From contig NZ_CP017704.1 in NCBI RefSeq assembly GCF_002243645.1, forward strand, positions 4,110,001-4,174,000: a stretch of 64,000 nt of DNA, written 5' to 3'. Position 1 is the first letter of the stretch, and the number at the start of each line of letters is the position of its first letter. Source of the DNA: Peribacillus simplex NBRC 15720 = DSM 1321. GTDB lineage: Bacteria; Bacillota; Bacilli; Bacillales; DSM-1321. Below the pieces are notes generated by a model. That model made no database searches. It saw nothing but the letters and a program-made list of their open reading frames with translations, and was not told the DNA's origin. Made by a program: the position numbers and the translations under genes. This document shows positions 45,394 through 54,312 of this stretch, one piece after another.

Positions 45394-46209
45394 ATGGGAA
45401 AAACATTATATGGTGTTTTTAATACAAAAAGAGAAATAATCCAGGCTATACAATCCCTAAAGGAAAAGGGGGTCCATGAAGGAGAAATAACCGTGATGGC
45501 TGATAAGAAAGAAGATTTGGATTTCGTCAATTCAAAGCGGGATGGCGATGTCGACGTCGACGTCGTTACTAACTCGAACGATGATTCCTTCATTGAAAAG
45601 ATGAAACACTTCTTCTTGAACGAGGGTTCTGAAGATATAAGGAACCGGCTAGGTGACTTAGGGCTTGCCGATAGTGAAGCCACCGCTTATATAAATGAAG
45701 TGGAGGCTGGGAAATTCTTGATTCTTTTAGATGAATCGGAAACCGTATCAGCACAAGAAAGCGTAACTTCCAATTATACTGACGAACTACGAGCAGAGAA
45801 CCCGCTTAAAACAGGGGTGGTGAACAATCCGGACCCAAACCTTTTTCCTGAAACAACAGCGAATGCCTATCAAACAAGGGAAGTCGAAGCACAGCCAGGA
45901 AGAAGCGAAGAACTTCACGGAAATTCTGCCAACATCTTTGAAAATAAAGAGCTAGATACGAAGCCAGCTCAAGAAAGGGAAATCAGGGGGAACTCCACCG
46001 GAAAATATAAGGTGCAAAAGCCATGGGATTATGAAGGGACACTAGCAAGCGACCCTCATGCAGACCCGTTTTCTTCCGATACTGACAAAGCCCTGGATAC
46101 TCAAGGATCACTGGATCAGACCGTGAGCACGAATGCTCTAAGTGATCAGCAAGAGGAAGGCTTGAAGGATGAATACATCAAAAATCGAATTAATACCGAT
46201 AATCTGTAA
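45394..46209 (+). CDS. general stress protein with YflT domain and repetitive tail
   Basis: 271 residues. The N-terminal YflT domain (1-115; MGKTLYGVFNTKREIIQAIQSLKEKG, ITVMADKKEDLDF, GKFLILLDE) is clearly paralogous to the genes before and after it. The C-terminal half (120-271) is hydrophilic and probably disordered. It holds two imperfect copies of a ~21-residue unit around residues 162-203, centred on EELHGNSANIF and REIRGNSTGKY. I do not recognise this tail. ATG after GGAGGAGGAAG; exact sigma-B promoter 48 bp upstream. Function unknown, presumably stress resistance. Confidence 0.8.
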   Translation: MGKTLYGVFNTKREIIQAIQSLKEKGVHEGEITVMADKKEDLDFVNSKRDGDVDVDVVTNSNDDSFIEKMKHFFLNEGSEDIRNRLGDLGLADSEATAYINEVEAGKFLILLDESETVSAQESVTSNYTDELRAENPLKTGVVNNPDPNLFPETTANAYQTREVEAQPGRSEELHGNSANIFENKELDTKPAQEREIRGNSTGKYKVQKPWDYEGTLASDPHADPFSSDTDKALDTQGSLDQTVSTNALSDQQEEGLKDEYIKNRINTDNL

Positions 46210-46241
46210 GAACAAAAATAACGGCCTGAACAAGGCTGTTC

Positions 46242-46290
46242 AAACTGTAGACAAACTAGATGAAAATCGAGTTTGTCTACAGTTTCTTTA
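46242..46290. terminator. terminator after the second YflT gene
   Basis: AAACTGTAGACAAACT (46242-46257) and AGTTTGTCTACAGTTT (46270-46285) form a perfect 16-bp stem, followed by CTTT. Confidence 0.88.
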
Positions 46291-46304
46291 TGGCCTGTAC
46301 AATT

Positions 46305-46425
46305 TGGACGTTGATTTTGATTTCAGGCACCGCAATCCGCGGGCGGTCCGGCCCCCGGATTGCACCTGTGGGGTCTCCTCACGCTTGTCCCGCAGGAGTC
46401 TCGCACCTTCCTCCAACTTTGTTAT
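46305..46425. repeat. GC-rich interspersed intergenic repeat (Bacillaceae type)
   Basis: About 120 bp, markedly GC-rich against AT-rich flanks. It reads from CGTTGATTTT...TTTCAGGCACCGC through GGGGTCTCCTCACGC and CCCGCAGGAGTC to ACCTTCCTCC. Internal dyads include CAATCCG/CGGATTG with GGGC/GCCC. I recognise the phrase set (GCAGGAGTC, GGTCTCCTCACGC, CCGCGGGCGG) as belonging to a repeat scattered between genes in many Bacillus genomes; this is from memory. No ORF of substance lies in it. Confidence 0.6.
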
Positions 46426-46570
46426 AACATTTAGATAGAAATCCATACCTGAGGAGTTGAAGATTTTTACTTTGGGTCAGTTGGTTCGGAGACATCTTTG
46501 ATGAATGGTATATTTTCGCCCCCCTTTTATCTACAAAACGAACTTTCTGAACCAGGCTGTTATTTTTTAA

Positions 46571-46594
46571 GAAACCCTTTAGGAAAAGGGTTTC
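46571..46594. other. perfect 10-bp hairpin upstream of the third YflT gene
   Basis: GAAACCCTTT and AAAGGGTTTC around AGGA, with no T-run on either side. The stretch from 46426 to 46633 otherwise holds nothing I can support. Confidence 0.4.
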
Positions 46595-46633
46595 CTCGTT
46601 CATTATCAGGAATTCTCAATAGACTATTTGCTT

Positions 46634-46658
46634 GTTTATTGATAAAGCCGCAAGGTAT
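46634..46658 (+). promoter_or_regulatory. sigma-B type promoter of the third YflT gene
   Basis: GTTTAT (46634-46639), 13 bp, AGGTAT (46653-46658), one mismatch per box to the consensus. Confidence 0.7.
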
Positions 46659-46708
46659 AATGACAAAGGAATTTTATTTTAAGTAGAGTAACAAGGAGGG
46701 GGAGAAAC

Positions 46709-47092
46709 ATGGAAAAAAACGTATATGGTGTTTTTGACTCTAATCCGGAACTACTTGCTGCAATTCAAGACTTAAAAGCTAAAGGCGTGTCTGGCACCCA
46801 AATGACAGTGGCAGCTGATATAAAAAAAGATGTGCAGCTTGGAAATGAACATACGGATTTACTGATCATCGCCAATCAGGATAAGGAGGACACTCTTTTT
46901 TTAAGAATCTTCCACTACTTCACAGATGAAGGATCTGGAGATTTACGCAGCTTTTTCACGAAATACGGCTACTCTTTTGCTGAGACAAAAGCGATGCTTC
47001 AAGAAGTGAGCGCAAAAAAATTCTTCTTGCTGCTCGATGAAGAAGTCTCCATCGAAGAACTGAAGGCTGGCGTAGCGAAATTAAAAAAATAA
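46709..47092 (+). CDS. yflT: general stress protein 17M, YflT domain only
   Basis: 127-residue protein consisting of just the YflT domain: MEKNVYGVFDSNPELLAAIQDLKAKGVSG, MTVAADIKKDVQ, FLRIFHYFTDEGSGDLRSFF and a C-terminal KKFFLLLDEEVSIEELKAGV. It is the closest in size to B. subtilis YflT (GS17M), which is sigma-B dependent; its biochemical role is unknown. ATG after AAGGAGGGGG. It ends in a bidirectional terminator shared with sspI. Confidence 0.82.
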   Translation: MEKNVYGVFDSNPELLAAIQDLKAKGVSGTQMTVAADIKKDVQLGNEHTDLLIIANQDKEDTLFLRIFHYFTDEGSGDLRSFFTKYGYSFAETKAMLQEVSAKKFFLLLDEEVSIEELKAGVAKLKK

Positions 47093-47118
47093 CAGCCTTT
47101 GAAGGCTGTTATTTTTTT
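47083..47118. terminator. bidirectional terminator yflT/sspI
   Basis: AAATAACAGCCTT pairs with AAGGCTGTTATTT, with A and T tracts on both sides. It overlaps the 3' ends of both convergent genes. Confidence 0.9.
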
Positions 47119-47318
47119 AATCCTGCTTCGAGGGCAGTGATCATTTCCTGTTTTTCCTGCTCAGATGAATTTTGCCAGATGACCTCGAATAATACTCCCA
47201 ATCCAGGAAGCATTTTTTCCTCGCCATTTTGTATGGCATCGACAATCGTGTCTTCCAGCTGATCTTGCGAATTTCCAGATACATTTTGGATGATCGCATT
47301 ACGTAAGTTTAAATTCAT
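47109..47318 (-). CDS. sspI: small acid-soluble spore protein I
   Basis: SspI, 69 residues, a minor acid-soluble spore protein made in the forespore. [49 protein letters not shown] is nearly the family consensus. The ATG at 47318 follows GAGGAGGAA; the longer frame to 47366 adds 16 residues with three Cys and no ribosome site. It should be transcribed by the forespore factor sigma-G. I could not place a convincing sigma-G promoter: CATTATG is present but the -35 spacing is poor. Confidence 0.93.
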   Translation of the reverse strand: MNLNLRNAIIQNVSGNSQDQLEDTIVDAIQNGEEKMLPGLGVLFEVIWQNSSEQEKQEMITALEAGLKK

Positions 47319-47440
47319 AATTATTCCTCCTCTAACACATAATGACTGACAGTAATAGCATTTCACAAACTCGCATGCAATATGTATGTAAATTGCGTTA
47401 TAATAGGAAAATCAGTGTGAAGTTAAAGGAGCGTTTACCC

Positions 47441-48199
47441 TTGAAATATATCGAATCCGTAAAAAACCCTCAAGTTAAGCAATGGAAAAAACTTTTGACG
47501 AAAAAAGAACGAGATAAAACAGGGAAATATTTAGTCGAGGGTTTTCACCTAGTTGAAGAAGCCCTAAAAGAAGAAATTGTCTTGGAAGTGATCATCAATG
47601 AAGAAACTGAAATGCCTGCACATTTTAAGGTGGAAGGCACAGAACTCATTTATGTGAAAAATGATATTATGAAGGCGATTTGCGATACCGAAGCCCCGCA
47701 GGGAATCGCCGCGGTTTGTGAACAGAAATCAACTAGCATGGCGTCCATAAATCCGGATAAACTATTGTTGATCGATGCCGTCCAAGATCCGGGGAATATT
47801 GGAACGATGATCAGGACAGCTGATGCAGCTGGAATCGATGCGGTCATTCTTGGCGAAGGGTGTGCTGACTTGTATAATCCCAAAGTAGTCCGTTCGACGC
47901 AAGGGAGCCTCTTCCATATGCCTGTCATTAAAGGTAACCTTTCCGAAATCATCGATGAGCTGAAGCAAAGCGGCACTCCGGTTTATGGCACGGCATTAGA
48001 AGGCGCATCACCATTTGAAGAAGTGGAAAAGTCTTCCCGTTTTGCCCTGCTGGTCGGTAATGAAGGCCAAGGAGTATCGAAGGAATTACTGGAGAAGACG
48101 ACTAAAAACCTTTATATTCCCATCTACGGAAAAAGCGAATCATTGAATGTGGGGATTGCTGCCGGGATTTTAATGTACCATTTACGAAAATCGATTTGA
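47441..48199 (+). CDS. ysgA: TrmH/SpoU family RNA 2'-O-methyltransferase
   Basis: 252-residue SPOUT methyltransferase, probably acting on rRNA (RlmB-like 23S guanosine 2'-O-methylation; site not known). The N-terminal substrate-binding domain (1-95) starts MKYIESVKNPQVKQWKKLLTKKERD. The trefoil-knot SAM domain has motif 1 LIDAVQDPGNIGTMIRTADAAG, motif 2 ALLVGNEGQGVS and motif 3 IPIYGKSESLNVGIAAGILMYHL. The start is TTG 47441, nine bases after AAAGGAG; the longer frame to 47342 overlaps the sspI promoter. It precedes pheST as in B. subtilis. Confidence 0.9.
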   Translation: MKYIESVKNPQVKQWKKLLTKKERDKTGKYLVEGFHLVEEALKEEIVLEVIINEETEMPAHFKVEGTELIYVKNDIMKAICDTEAPQGIAAVCEQKSTSMASINPDKLLLIDAVQDPGNIGTMIRTADAAGIDAVILGEGCADLYNPKVVRSTQGSLFHMPVIKGNLSEIIDELKQSGTPVYGTALEGASPFEEVEKSSRFALLVGNEGQGVSKELLEKTTKNLYIPIYGKSESLNVGIAAGILMYHLRKSI

Positions 48200-48224
48200 A
48201 ACGGCCGAAGAATTATAATATAAT
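48196..48224 (+). promoter_or_regulatory. pheST promoter
   Basis: TTGAAA (48196-48201), 17-bp spacer, TATAAT (48219-48224). The -35 overlaps the ysgA stop codon. Confidence 0.78.
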
Positions 48225-48230
48225 AAAACA

Positions 48231-48502
48231 GAATTTTATAATGAAAACAACGATGACAAAGAGTAGTAGCTTAAGTTAACCATATCCAGGGAAAAAATGC
48301 CTTGACTGAAAGCATTTTTATGGCACTGCTTAAGGGAATTCACCTTTCGAGTTGGCATTGGGAAGACAGGATGTCCGAAAAATGTTCCGGTGAAGAGCCG
48401 TTATTTTTAATGAAGTGAGTGCATAAGTTTTTTTGTTTGTGCACTAATAAGGGTGGTACCGCGATACATAAACCTCGTCCCTTTAGGGATCGGGGTTTTT
48501 TT
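48231..48502 (+). promoter_or_regulatory. T-box leader of pheST (tRNA-Phe sensing)
   Basis: T-box sequence AAGGGTGGTACCGCG at 48449-48463. Terminator 48471-48502 pairs AACCtCGtCCCT with AGGGaTCGgGGTT and ends in seven T. The specifier is probably TTC (Phe) at 48339-48341, followed by ACCTTT exactly as after ACC in the thrS leader. Confidence 0.92.
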
Positions 48503-48543
48503 GTGTTCATTTTTACAAAAGGAAAATAAAGGAGGAAGACATG

Positions 48544-49584
48544 ATGCAGGAACGATTACTAGAACTGCAGGAAGAAGCGTTGCAAAAAGTTGCCGCCGCT
48601 TCCGAATTAAAAGAACTGAATGAAGTCCGTGTTGCTTATTTAGGGAAAAAAGGGCCAATCACTGAGGTATTGCGCGGCATGGGTAAATTATCTGCCGAAG
48701 AACGCCCGAAAATCGGGGCACTAGCCAATGATGTACGGGAAGCGATCGCAACAAAGATCGAGGAGAAACAAAAAACACTTGAAACTGCGGCAGTCAATGC
48801 AAAGCTAGCAACTGAAACGATTGACGTCACACTTCCAGGACGTCCGGTAAACAAGGGAAATCTTCACCCATTAACACGTGTTGTGGAAGAAATCGAAGAC
48901 TTATTCATTGGTATGGGTTATACCGTTGCGGAAGGTCCTGAAGTTGAAAGTGACTACTACAACTTCGAGGCACTTAACTTGCCAAAAAGCCATCCGGCAC
49001 GTGATATGCAGGATTCCTTCTACATCACGGATGAAATCCTTATGCGTACGCACACTTCACCTGTTCAAGCCAGAACGATGGAAAAACATAAAGGTCAAGG
49101 TCCTGTTAAAATCATTTGCCCAGGAAAAGTATATCGCCGTGATAACGATGATGCTACACACTCCCATCAATTCCAGCAAATTGAGGGCTTGGTCATCGAT
49201 GAGAACATCAGCATGAGCGACCTGAAAGGAACGCTTGACGTATTTGCGAAAAAAGTATTCGGGCAAGACCGTGAAATCCGTCTTCGTCCAAGTTTCTTCC
49301 CATTTACGGAGCCTTCCGTCGAAGTGGATATTTCTTGTAAAATCTGCGGTGGTAAAGGCTGCAGCGTATGTAAACAAACAGGCTGGATCGAAGTGCTTGG
49401 CGGCGGGATCGTTCATCCGAACGTCCTTGAAATGGCTGGCTTCGATTCCAAGAAATACTCCGGATTCGCATTTGGAATCGGCGTGGAACGAATTGCCATG
49501 TTGAAATACGGTGTGGACGATATCCGTCATTTCTATACGAATGATGTTCGATTCTTAAAACAATTCAACCATCACGAAGCATAA
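48544..49584 (+). CDS. pheS: phenylalanyl-tRNA synthetase alpha subunit
   Basis: Alpha subunit of the heterotetrameric PheRS, 346 residues, carrying the aminoacylation core. The N-terminal coiled coil (1-90) binds tRNA. The core shows [30 protein letters not shown], motif 2 [31 protein letters not shown] and motif 3 [25 protein letters not shown], with a Cys-rich insert [20 protein letters not shown] 48544 aligns with the usual start; ATG 48541 adds one Met, and both follow GGAGG. pheT starts 28 bases downstream. Confidence 0.97.
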   Translation: MQERLLELQEEALQKVAAASELKELNEVRVAYLGKKGPITEVLRGMGKLSAEERPKIGALANDVREAIATKIEEKQKTLETAAVNAKLATETIDVTLPGRPVNKGNLHPLTRVVEEIEDLFIGMGYTVAEGPEVESDYYNFEALNLPKSHPARDMQDSFYITDEILMRTHTSPVQARTMEKHKGQGPVKIICPGKVYRRDNDDATHSHQFQQIEGLVIDENISMSDLKGTLDVFAKKVFGQDREIRLRPSFFPFTEPSVEVDISCKICGGKGCSVCKQTGWIEVLGGGIVHPNVLEMAGFDSKKYSGFAFGIGVERIAMLKYGVDDIRHFYTNDVRFLKQFNHHEA

Positions 49585-49612
49585 ATTTTTATTTTAAAAA
49601 GGAGGACCTACC

Positions 49613-52027
49613 ATGTTTGTGTCATATAAATGGTTACAAGATTATGTTGACCTTTCAGGCATCAATGCGACGGAGCTAGCTGACAAAATCACGAAAAGCG
49701 GCATTGAGGTTGAAGGGGTAGAAAAGAAAAGTGAAGGGCTAAAAGGAGTCGTCATCGGGCATGTCATTGAACGTGAACAGCATCCAAATGCGGATAAATT
49801 GAATAAATGCCAAGTTGATATCGGGGCCGAAAATCCCGTTCAGATCATCTGTGGAGCACCGAATGTCGATAAAGGCCAAAAAGTCGCAGTCGCTACTGTT
49901 GGCGCAGTCCTTCCAGGTAATTTCAAAATCAAGAAAGCGAAACTTCGCGGAGAGGAATCGCACGGGATGATTTGCTCTCTTCAAGAATTGGGCTTCGAAT
50001 CCAAGCTCGTTTCCAAGGATTACGCTACAGGTATCTTCGTCTTCCCAAATGATGTGGAAGTAGGGAAAGATGCATTGGAGGAACTTGGTTTAAGTGATGA
50101 AGTGCTGGAACTTGGGCTGACTCCAAACCGTTCCGACGCATTGAGCATGCTTGGTGTTGCATACGAAGTGGGAGCCATTCTAGGCCGTGAAGTGAAATGG
50201 CCGGTTGTCGAGAAAGTAGAGGCAGCTGAAAAAGCATCAGATTATATCAGTGTCAAAGTGGAAGCGAAAGAAGATAACCCGGTATACATTGCTAAAATCA
50301 TCAAGGATGTTAAGGTAGGACCCTCACCGCTTTGGATGCAGACTCGGTTGATGTCTGCAGGTATCCGTCCTCATAATAATGTGGTGGATATCACGAACTA
50401 CATTTTACTTGAATACGGTCAACCGCTTCATGCCTTTGATTATGACCGCTTTGGTTCAAAGGAAATCGTCATCCGCAGAGCGAAGGATGCTGAAAAAATC
50501 GTAACTTTGGATGAAACGGAACGCGCTTTGACACCTGACCATTTAGTGATCACAAATGGCAGCGAGCCTGTTGCGATAGCTGGTGTGATGGGCGGAGCGG
50601 ATTCCGAAGTGAAAAATGATACGACGAACATCATTATTGAAAGTGCATATTTTGCAGGTACAGTAGTTCGTAAAGCTTCAAAGGACCATGGATTACGCAG
50701 TGAAGCTAGTGCCCGTTTTGAAAAAGGCGTCGACCCGGCCCGTGTTCGTGAAGCTGGAGAACGTGCTGCACAATTGATTGCACAATATGCAGGCGGAACA
50801 GTCTTACAAGGAGCAGCAGAAGTTGACGAATTGACAATGGAACCTGCGGTCATTAGCATCACTCTTGAAAAAATCAACACACTTCTTGGAACAAGCATGA
50901 CCGTATCAGTTGTGGAATCGATCTTCAAGCGTCTGCAATTCGGCGTGGAACTTGACAATGAAACGTTCACAATCACAGTCCCGACGCGCCGTGGTGATAT
51001 TACGATTGAGGCTGATTTAGTCGAAGAGGCTGCACGTTTATATGGATATGATAACATTCCCACTACACTGCCGATCGGTTCTGCTACCCCAGGCCAATTG
51101 ACTGACTATCAAATTAAACGGCGGAAGGCACGACGTACACTTGAAGGCGCAGGCCTTTATCAAGCTGTGACCTATTCACTGACAAGCCAGGAAAAAGCGT
51201 CCCAATTCGCATTGGAAGCAAGAGAATCCATACGATTAGCAATGCCAATGAGTGAAGAAAGAAGCCAGCTGCGTTTAAGCATCGTGCCTCAATTGCTAGA
51301 AGTCGTGAAATATAACAATGCCCGCCAAATTGATTCACTGGCACTGTATGAAGTCGGTTCCGTATTCTTTAAGCGTGACGAACAAGAACTGCCTGAAGAA
51401 AAAGAACATATTGCTGGAGCAATCACTGGCTTATGGGAGTCACATCTATGGCAAGGTGAAAAGAAACCAGTGGATTTCTTTGTAGCCAAAGGCGTGATCG
51501 AAGCATTATTCGACACACTTGGATTAGCTGATCAAATCAGTTATCGCCAAGCGGAAATCAACGACATGCATCCAGGACGGACAGCGGAAGTAATATTGAA
51601 TGGTGAAGTAATTGGCTTTATCGGCCAAGTGCACCCAACTGTCCAAAAAGACTTGGATATTAAAGAAACATACATTTTCGAACTTTCCTTAAAAGCATTG
51701 GCCGAAGCCGAAGTCGCGCCGATTGCGTACCAAACCATTCCGCGCTATCCATCAACAACACGCGATATCGCGCTCGTTGTGGATCAAGCTACGAAAGCCG
51801 GGGACATTCAGGATATTATTGAAGAAGCCGGTGGCAAACTGCTGAAGGAAGTAAGCATCTTCGACTTATACGAAGGTGAAAGAATGGAGGAAGGCAAGAA
51901 ATCCATTGCCTACTCACTGAAATACTTCGATCCGGAACGTACTCTAACGGACGAGGACATTACAAAAGCACATGATAAAGTTCTTGAAGCCGTTAAAGAA
52001 AAAGCTGGCGCAGAACTAAGAGGATAA
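49613..52027 (+). CDS. pheT: phenylalanyl-tRNA synthetase beta subunit
   Basis: Beta subunit, 804 residues. It has the EMAP/OB-fold domain at 40-155 ([25 protein letters not shown]), B3/B4 editing domain (about 210-400; [44 protein letters not shown]), B5 domain (about 405-475; [18 protein letters not shown]), and pseudo-catalytic core (about 480-700). The C-terminal anticodon-binding B8 domain is at 710-804 ([30 protein letters not shown]). ATG after AGGAGG. Strong terminator at the end. Confidence 0.97.
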   Translation: MFVSYKWLQDYVDLSGINATELADKITKSGIEVEGVEKKSEGLKGVVIGHVIEREQHPNADKLNKCQVDIGAENPVQIICGAPNVDKGQKVAVATVGAVLPGNFKIKKAKLRGEESHGMICSLQELGFESKLVSKDYATGIFVFPNDVEVGKDALEELGLSDEVLELGLTPNRSDALSMLGVAYEVGAILGREVKWPVVEKVEAAEKASDYISVKVEAKEDNPVYIAKIIKDVKVGPSPLWMQTRLMSAGIRPHNNVVDITNYILLEYGQPLHAFDYDRFGSKEIVIRRAKDAEKIVTLDETERALTPDHLVITNGSEPVAIAGVMGGADSEVKNDTTNIIIESAYFAGTVVRKASKDHGLRSEASARFEKGVDPARVREAGERAAQLIAQYAGGTVLQGAAEVDELTMEPAVISITLEKINTLLGTSMTVSVVESIFKRLQFGVELDNETFTITVPTRRGDITIEADLVEEAARLYGYDNIPTTLPIGSATPGQLTDYQIKRRKARRTLEGAGLYQAVTYSLTSQEKASQFALEARESIRLAMPMSEERSQLRLSIVPQLLEVVKYNNARQIDSLALYEVGSVFFKRDEQELPEEKEHIAGAITGLWESHLWQGEKKPVDFFVAKGVIEALFDTLGLADQISYRQAEINDMHPGRTAEVILNGEVIGFIGQVHPTVQKDLDIKETYIFELSLKALAEAEVAPIAYQTIPRYPSTTRDIALVVDQATKAGDIQDIIEEAGGKLLKEVSIFDLYEGERMEEGKKSIAYSLKYFDPERTLTDEDITKAHDKVLEAVKEKAGAELRG

Positions 52028-52030
52028 AAC

Positions 52031-52070
52031 CAAAAGACAGCTCCCTGAATCTTGGGGAGCTGTCTTTTTG
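52031..52070. terminator. terminator after pheST
   Basis: CAAAAGACAGCTCCC pairs with GGGGAGCTGTCTTTTTG around a short loop, with T-tract. Confidence 0.9.
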
Positions 52071-52075
52071 GATTT

Positions 52076-52126
52076 ACGAGTAAACGGAACAAACTCACGA
52101 GTAAACCGCGTAAACTCACGAGTAAA
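52076..52126. repeat. 21-bp tandem repeat, 2.4 copies
   Basis: Units of ACGAGTAAAC-N6-AAACTC or close variants begin at 52076, 52097 and 52118 (the last is only ACGAGTAAA). They sit between the convergent pheT and rnhC terminators. I know no function. Confidence 0.7.
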
Positions 52127-52155
52127 AGGCGGCTGTTCCGAAAGATCAGCCGCTT
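52124..52155 (-). terminator. terminator after rnhC
   Basis: Read on the minus strand, AAAGCGGCTG pairs with CAGCCGCCTTT and ends in TTTT, five bases after the rnhC stop. Confidence 0.75.
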
Positions 52156-52159
52156 TCTT

Positions 52160-53119
52160 CTATTTATGATATTTCTGTTGATATAGTCGCTTCGCTTTTT
52201 CTGTATTGGCGAAGTGGGTTTTCGTGAATTCGTGTAAGGAATCGATTCCTTTTTCATGAATCAACCTTGCGGCGGCTTCATCGACTGCAAATCCGGCACC
52301 TTTTGGGATTTTGAATCCGGCTTTTTCACTCAGCAAGTCAAAGCGTTTGACGAATGCATATCGGGCCAGGATGGATGCGGCTGCTACTCCAAGGTGAATG
52401 CCTTCCGCTTTTGTACATAGATAGGTGGCATTAGCTTGGAATAGTTCTTGCCCTTTTAGGTAATTGAAAAATACCTCTGGTTGAGCGAATTGATCAATAA
52501 GGACCGCTTCCGCTTGTTCCGGCTGGATTTTTTGAATGAGATTCTTGATTGCTTGGTTATGGAGGAGTCCCTTCATTTTTCCTTGTGACATTCCCTTTGC
52601 CTGCAGCGCATTATATTTCGGGTTGTCGCATGTAAGCAGGCTGAATGGCACTACATCCTTAATCTGTTTGGCAATTTCGATGATCTGTGGATCTTTCAGA
52701 TTTTTGGAATCCTGGACACCAAGCTCCTTCAATAGGGCTAGTTGCTCCTTTTTTGCATAAACGGCTACGACGGTCATCGGGCCGAAATAGTCTCCTGTTC
52801 CGACCTCATCGGAACCAATCACTGACATGGTTCCGATATTTGCAGGTGGCGAATATCGATGGACGTTGACTGATGCAGATGATGCCGTTTTTTTCTTTGG
52901 AGCCGCAGCAGTGGTGCCTTTTTGCCACTTTACCGCTTCTAGTTCGGCATTCTTACCCTGAAAAAGTACCTTTCCGGATTTATAGGCGGTCACCGTACAT
53001 AGCGGCGGTTTGGCGGAAAAGATGCTCCCCGGGGGAAGCTTGGCGGCCAAGGATGAAGAATAATGGGACTTCATCGCCTTTATTTGTTCAGGACTGATAA
53101 GTAAAACAACATGGGACAT
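52160..53119 (-). CDS. rnhC: ribonuclease HIII
   Basis: RNase HIII cleaves RNA in RNA-DNA hybrids, including R-loops and primers. The 319-residue protein has the N-terminal TBP-like substrate-binding domain (1-85; MSHVVLLISPEQIKAMKSHY). The catalytic domain begins with VIGSDEVGTGDYFGPMTVVA, where DE opens the D-E-D-D metal site. Later come VQDSKNL, AEAVLIDQFAQPE and EGIHLGVAAASILARYAFV. ATG 53119 after AGGAG. It is divergent from zapA and convergent with pheT, as in B. subtilis. Confidence 0.95.
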   Translation of the reverse strand: MSHVVLLISPEQIKAMKSHYSSSLAAKLPPGSIFSAKPPLCTVTAYKSGKVLFQGKNAELEAVKWQKGTTAAAPKKKTASSASVNVHRYSPPANIGTMSVIGSDEVGTGDYFGPMTVVAVYAKKEQLALLKELGVQDSKNLKDPQIIEIAKQIKDVVPFSLLTCDNPKYNALQAKGMSQGKMKGLLHNQAIKNLIQKIQPEQAEAVLIDQFAQPEVFFNYLKGQELFQANATYLCTKAEGIHLGVAAASILARYAFVKRFDLLSEKAGFKIPKGAGFAVDEAAARLIHEKGIDSLHEFTKTHFANTEKAKRLYQQKYHK

Positions 53120-53291
53120 AATGGGTAAGCTCCTAACTTCATTTTGTTTATTGGGTAATCTTCTTCCTAAATTCGATTTCGTTTGACAAATTATTGAAAT
53201 TTTTATGCAAGAAATGACGATGTACTCTCTTTCGTGACGAAAAACTTCATGATATGATAGAATTAGGATTGTTTAGATTGGGGGCATCATT

Positions 53292-53552
53292 TTGTCAGAC
53301 GATAAACGAAATAAAACAACAGTTGATATATACGGACAACCATATACAATCGTCGGCACAGAAAGCGCAAGTCATATGCGCCTGGTCGCTTCAATGGTTG
53401 ACGAAAAAATGAGAGAGATCAGGATGAAAAATCGATACTTGGATACAAGTAAGCTAGCAGTGCTAACGGCCGTAAATACCGTCCACGAATATATTAAATT
53501 AAAAGATGAATTAGACCAGCTTCAACTGGAATTAAAGAGAGAGAAGGACTGA
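53292..53552 (+). CDS. zapA: cell division protein ZapA
   Basis: ZapA, 86 residues, bundles FtsZ and promotes Z-ring formation. The N-terminal beta-hairpin [34 protein letters not shown] is the family core and the C-terminal half is a coiled coil ([24 protein letters not shown]). The start is TTG 53292, following GGGGG; no ATG is near. cvpA begins five bases after the stop, so the two are cotranscribed. Confidence 0.93.
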   Translation: MSDDKRNKTTVDIYGQPYTIVGTESASHMRLVASMVDEKMREIRMKNRYLDTSKLAVLTAVNTVHEYIKLKDELDQLQLELKREKD

Positions 53553-53556
53553 GTAC

Positions 53557-54102
53557 ATGCTTGATTTAGCAATACTGGCCATTCTTTTAATCGGTTTATT
53601 AATCGGTTTAAAGCGTGGCTTCATTTTACAATTGGTTCATATGACAGGGTTCATAGTGGCCTTCATCGTCGCATATGTATTTTACGGAGATCTTGCTCCC
53701 AATTTGAAATTGTGGATCCCGTTTCCAACGATGGGTGATTCCTCGACCCTTAATATGTTTTTCGATACAGTCGGGCTTGATACGGCGTATTACAATGCTA
53801 TTGCCTTTGCAATCATTTTCTTTGCTGCCAAGATTCTTTGGCAAATGATAGGATCCATGCTCAACTTCATTACCCATCTTCCGATATTAAAGCAGCTGAA
53901 TCGCTGGGGTGGAGGGATATTGGGTTTTCTAGAAGTCTATCTTATCATGTTTATTATATTATATATAGCTGCCATGCTGCCAATGGATTCCATCCAGAAA
54001 CCATTAACGGGATCATTTCTGGCAGAATCGATCGTGAAACATACGCCGTTCCTTTCCGAGCAAGTGAAGGAGCTTTGGTTTCAGGATGTAAAACAATCTT
54101 AA
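53557..54102 (+). CDS. cvpA: CvpA family membrane protein
   Basis: 181-residue membrane protein of the CvpA (colicin V production) family, YshB-like. Four TM helices are visible (about 5-25, 27-45, 80-100, 110-140). The family core LIGLLIGLKRGFILQLVHMTGFIVAFIVAY is at the N-terminus. Its role in Bacillus is unknown. ATG 53557 after GAGAGAAGGA. It follows zapA at five bases and ends at a large terminator. Confidence 0.88.
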   Translation: MLDLAILAILLIGLLIGLKRGFILQLVHMTGFIVAFIVAYVFYGDLAPNLKLWIPFPTMGDSSTLNMFFDTVGLDTAYYNAIAFAIIFFAAKILWQMIGSMLNFITHLPILKQLNRWGGGILGFLEVYLIMFIILYIAAMLPMDSIQKPLTGSFLAESIVKHTPFLSEQVKELWFQDVKQS

Positions 54103-54115
54103 TGTCAGTATAAGT

Positions 54116-54179
54116 GGGCCTGCCTCCCTTTCTCAAAGTCCTGGATTCCTATACTTTGAACGGGGGAGGCCCCTTTTTA
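54116..54179 (+). terminator. terminator after zapA-cvpA
   Basis: GGGCCtGCCTCCC pairs with GGGGGAGGCCC, with an inner TCAAAGT/ACTTTGA stem, then TTTTTA. Confidence 0.85.
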
Positions 54180-54312
54180 TGTAGCAGCATGTAACTTCCT
54201 CCTATTTGATTCGAAAGGTAGGAATCGGACTGCTTGTACTTTACCTCCAAGAAAGGTATCTTTAAGAAAGTGAACATGGGACACCCTACTAATTTTTTCG
54301 GCGGTGAATTAA

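Noticed and set aside
46169..46438. 89-codon plus frame running through the terminator and the GC-rich repeat
   Set aside because: It begins inside the second YflT gene, crosses a 16-bp terminator hairpin, and has no ribosome site or protein-like pattern.
47319..47400. sigma-G promoter for sspI
   Set aside because: CATTATG resembles a -10, but the best -35 is poor and spaced at 15 bp, so I did not annotate it.
50440..51063. 207-codon open frame on the minus strand
   Set aside because: It lies entirely inside pheT, is rich in Ser/Arg as expected for an antisense shadow, has no ribosome site and resembles no family.
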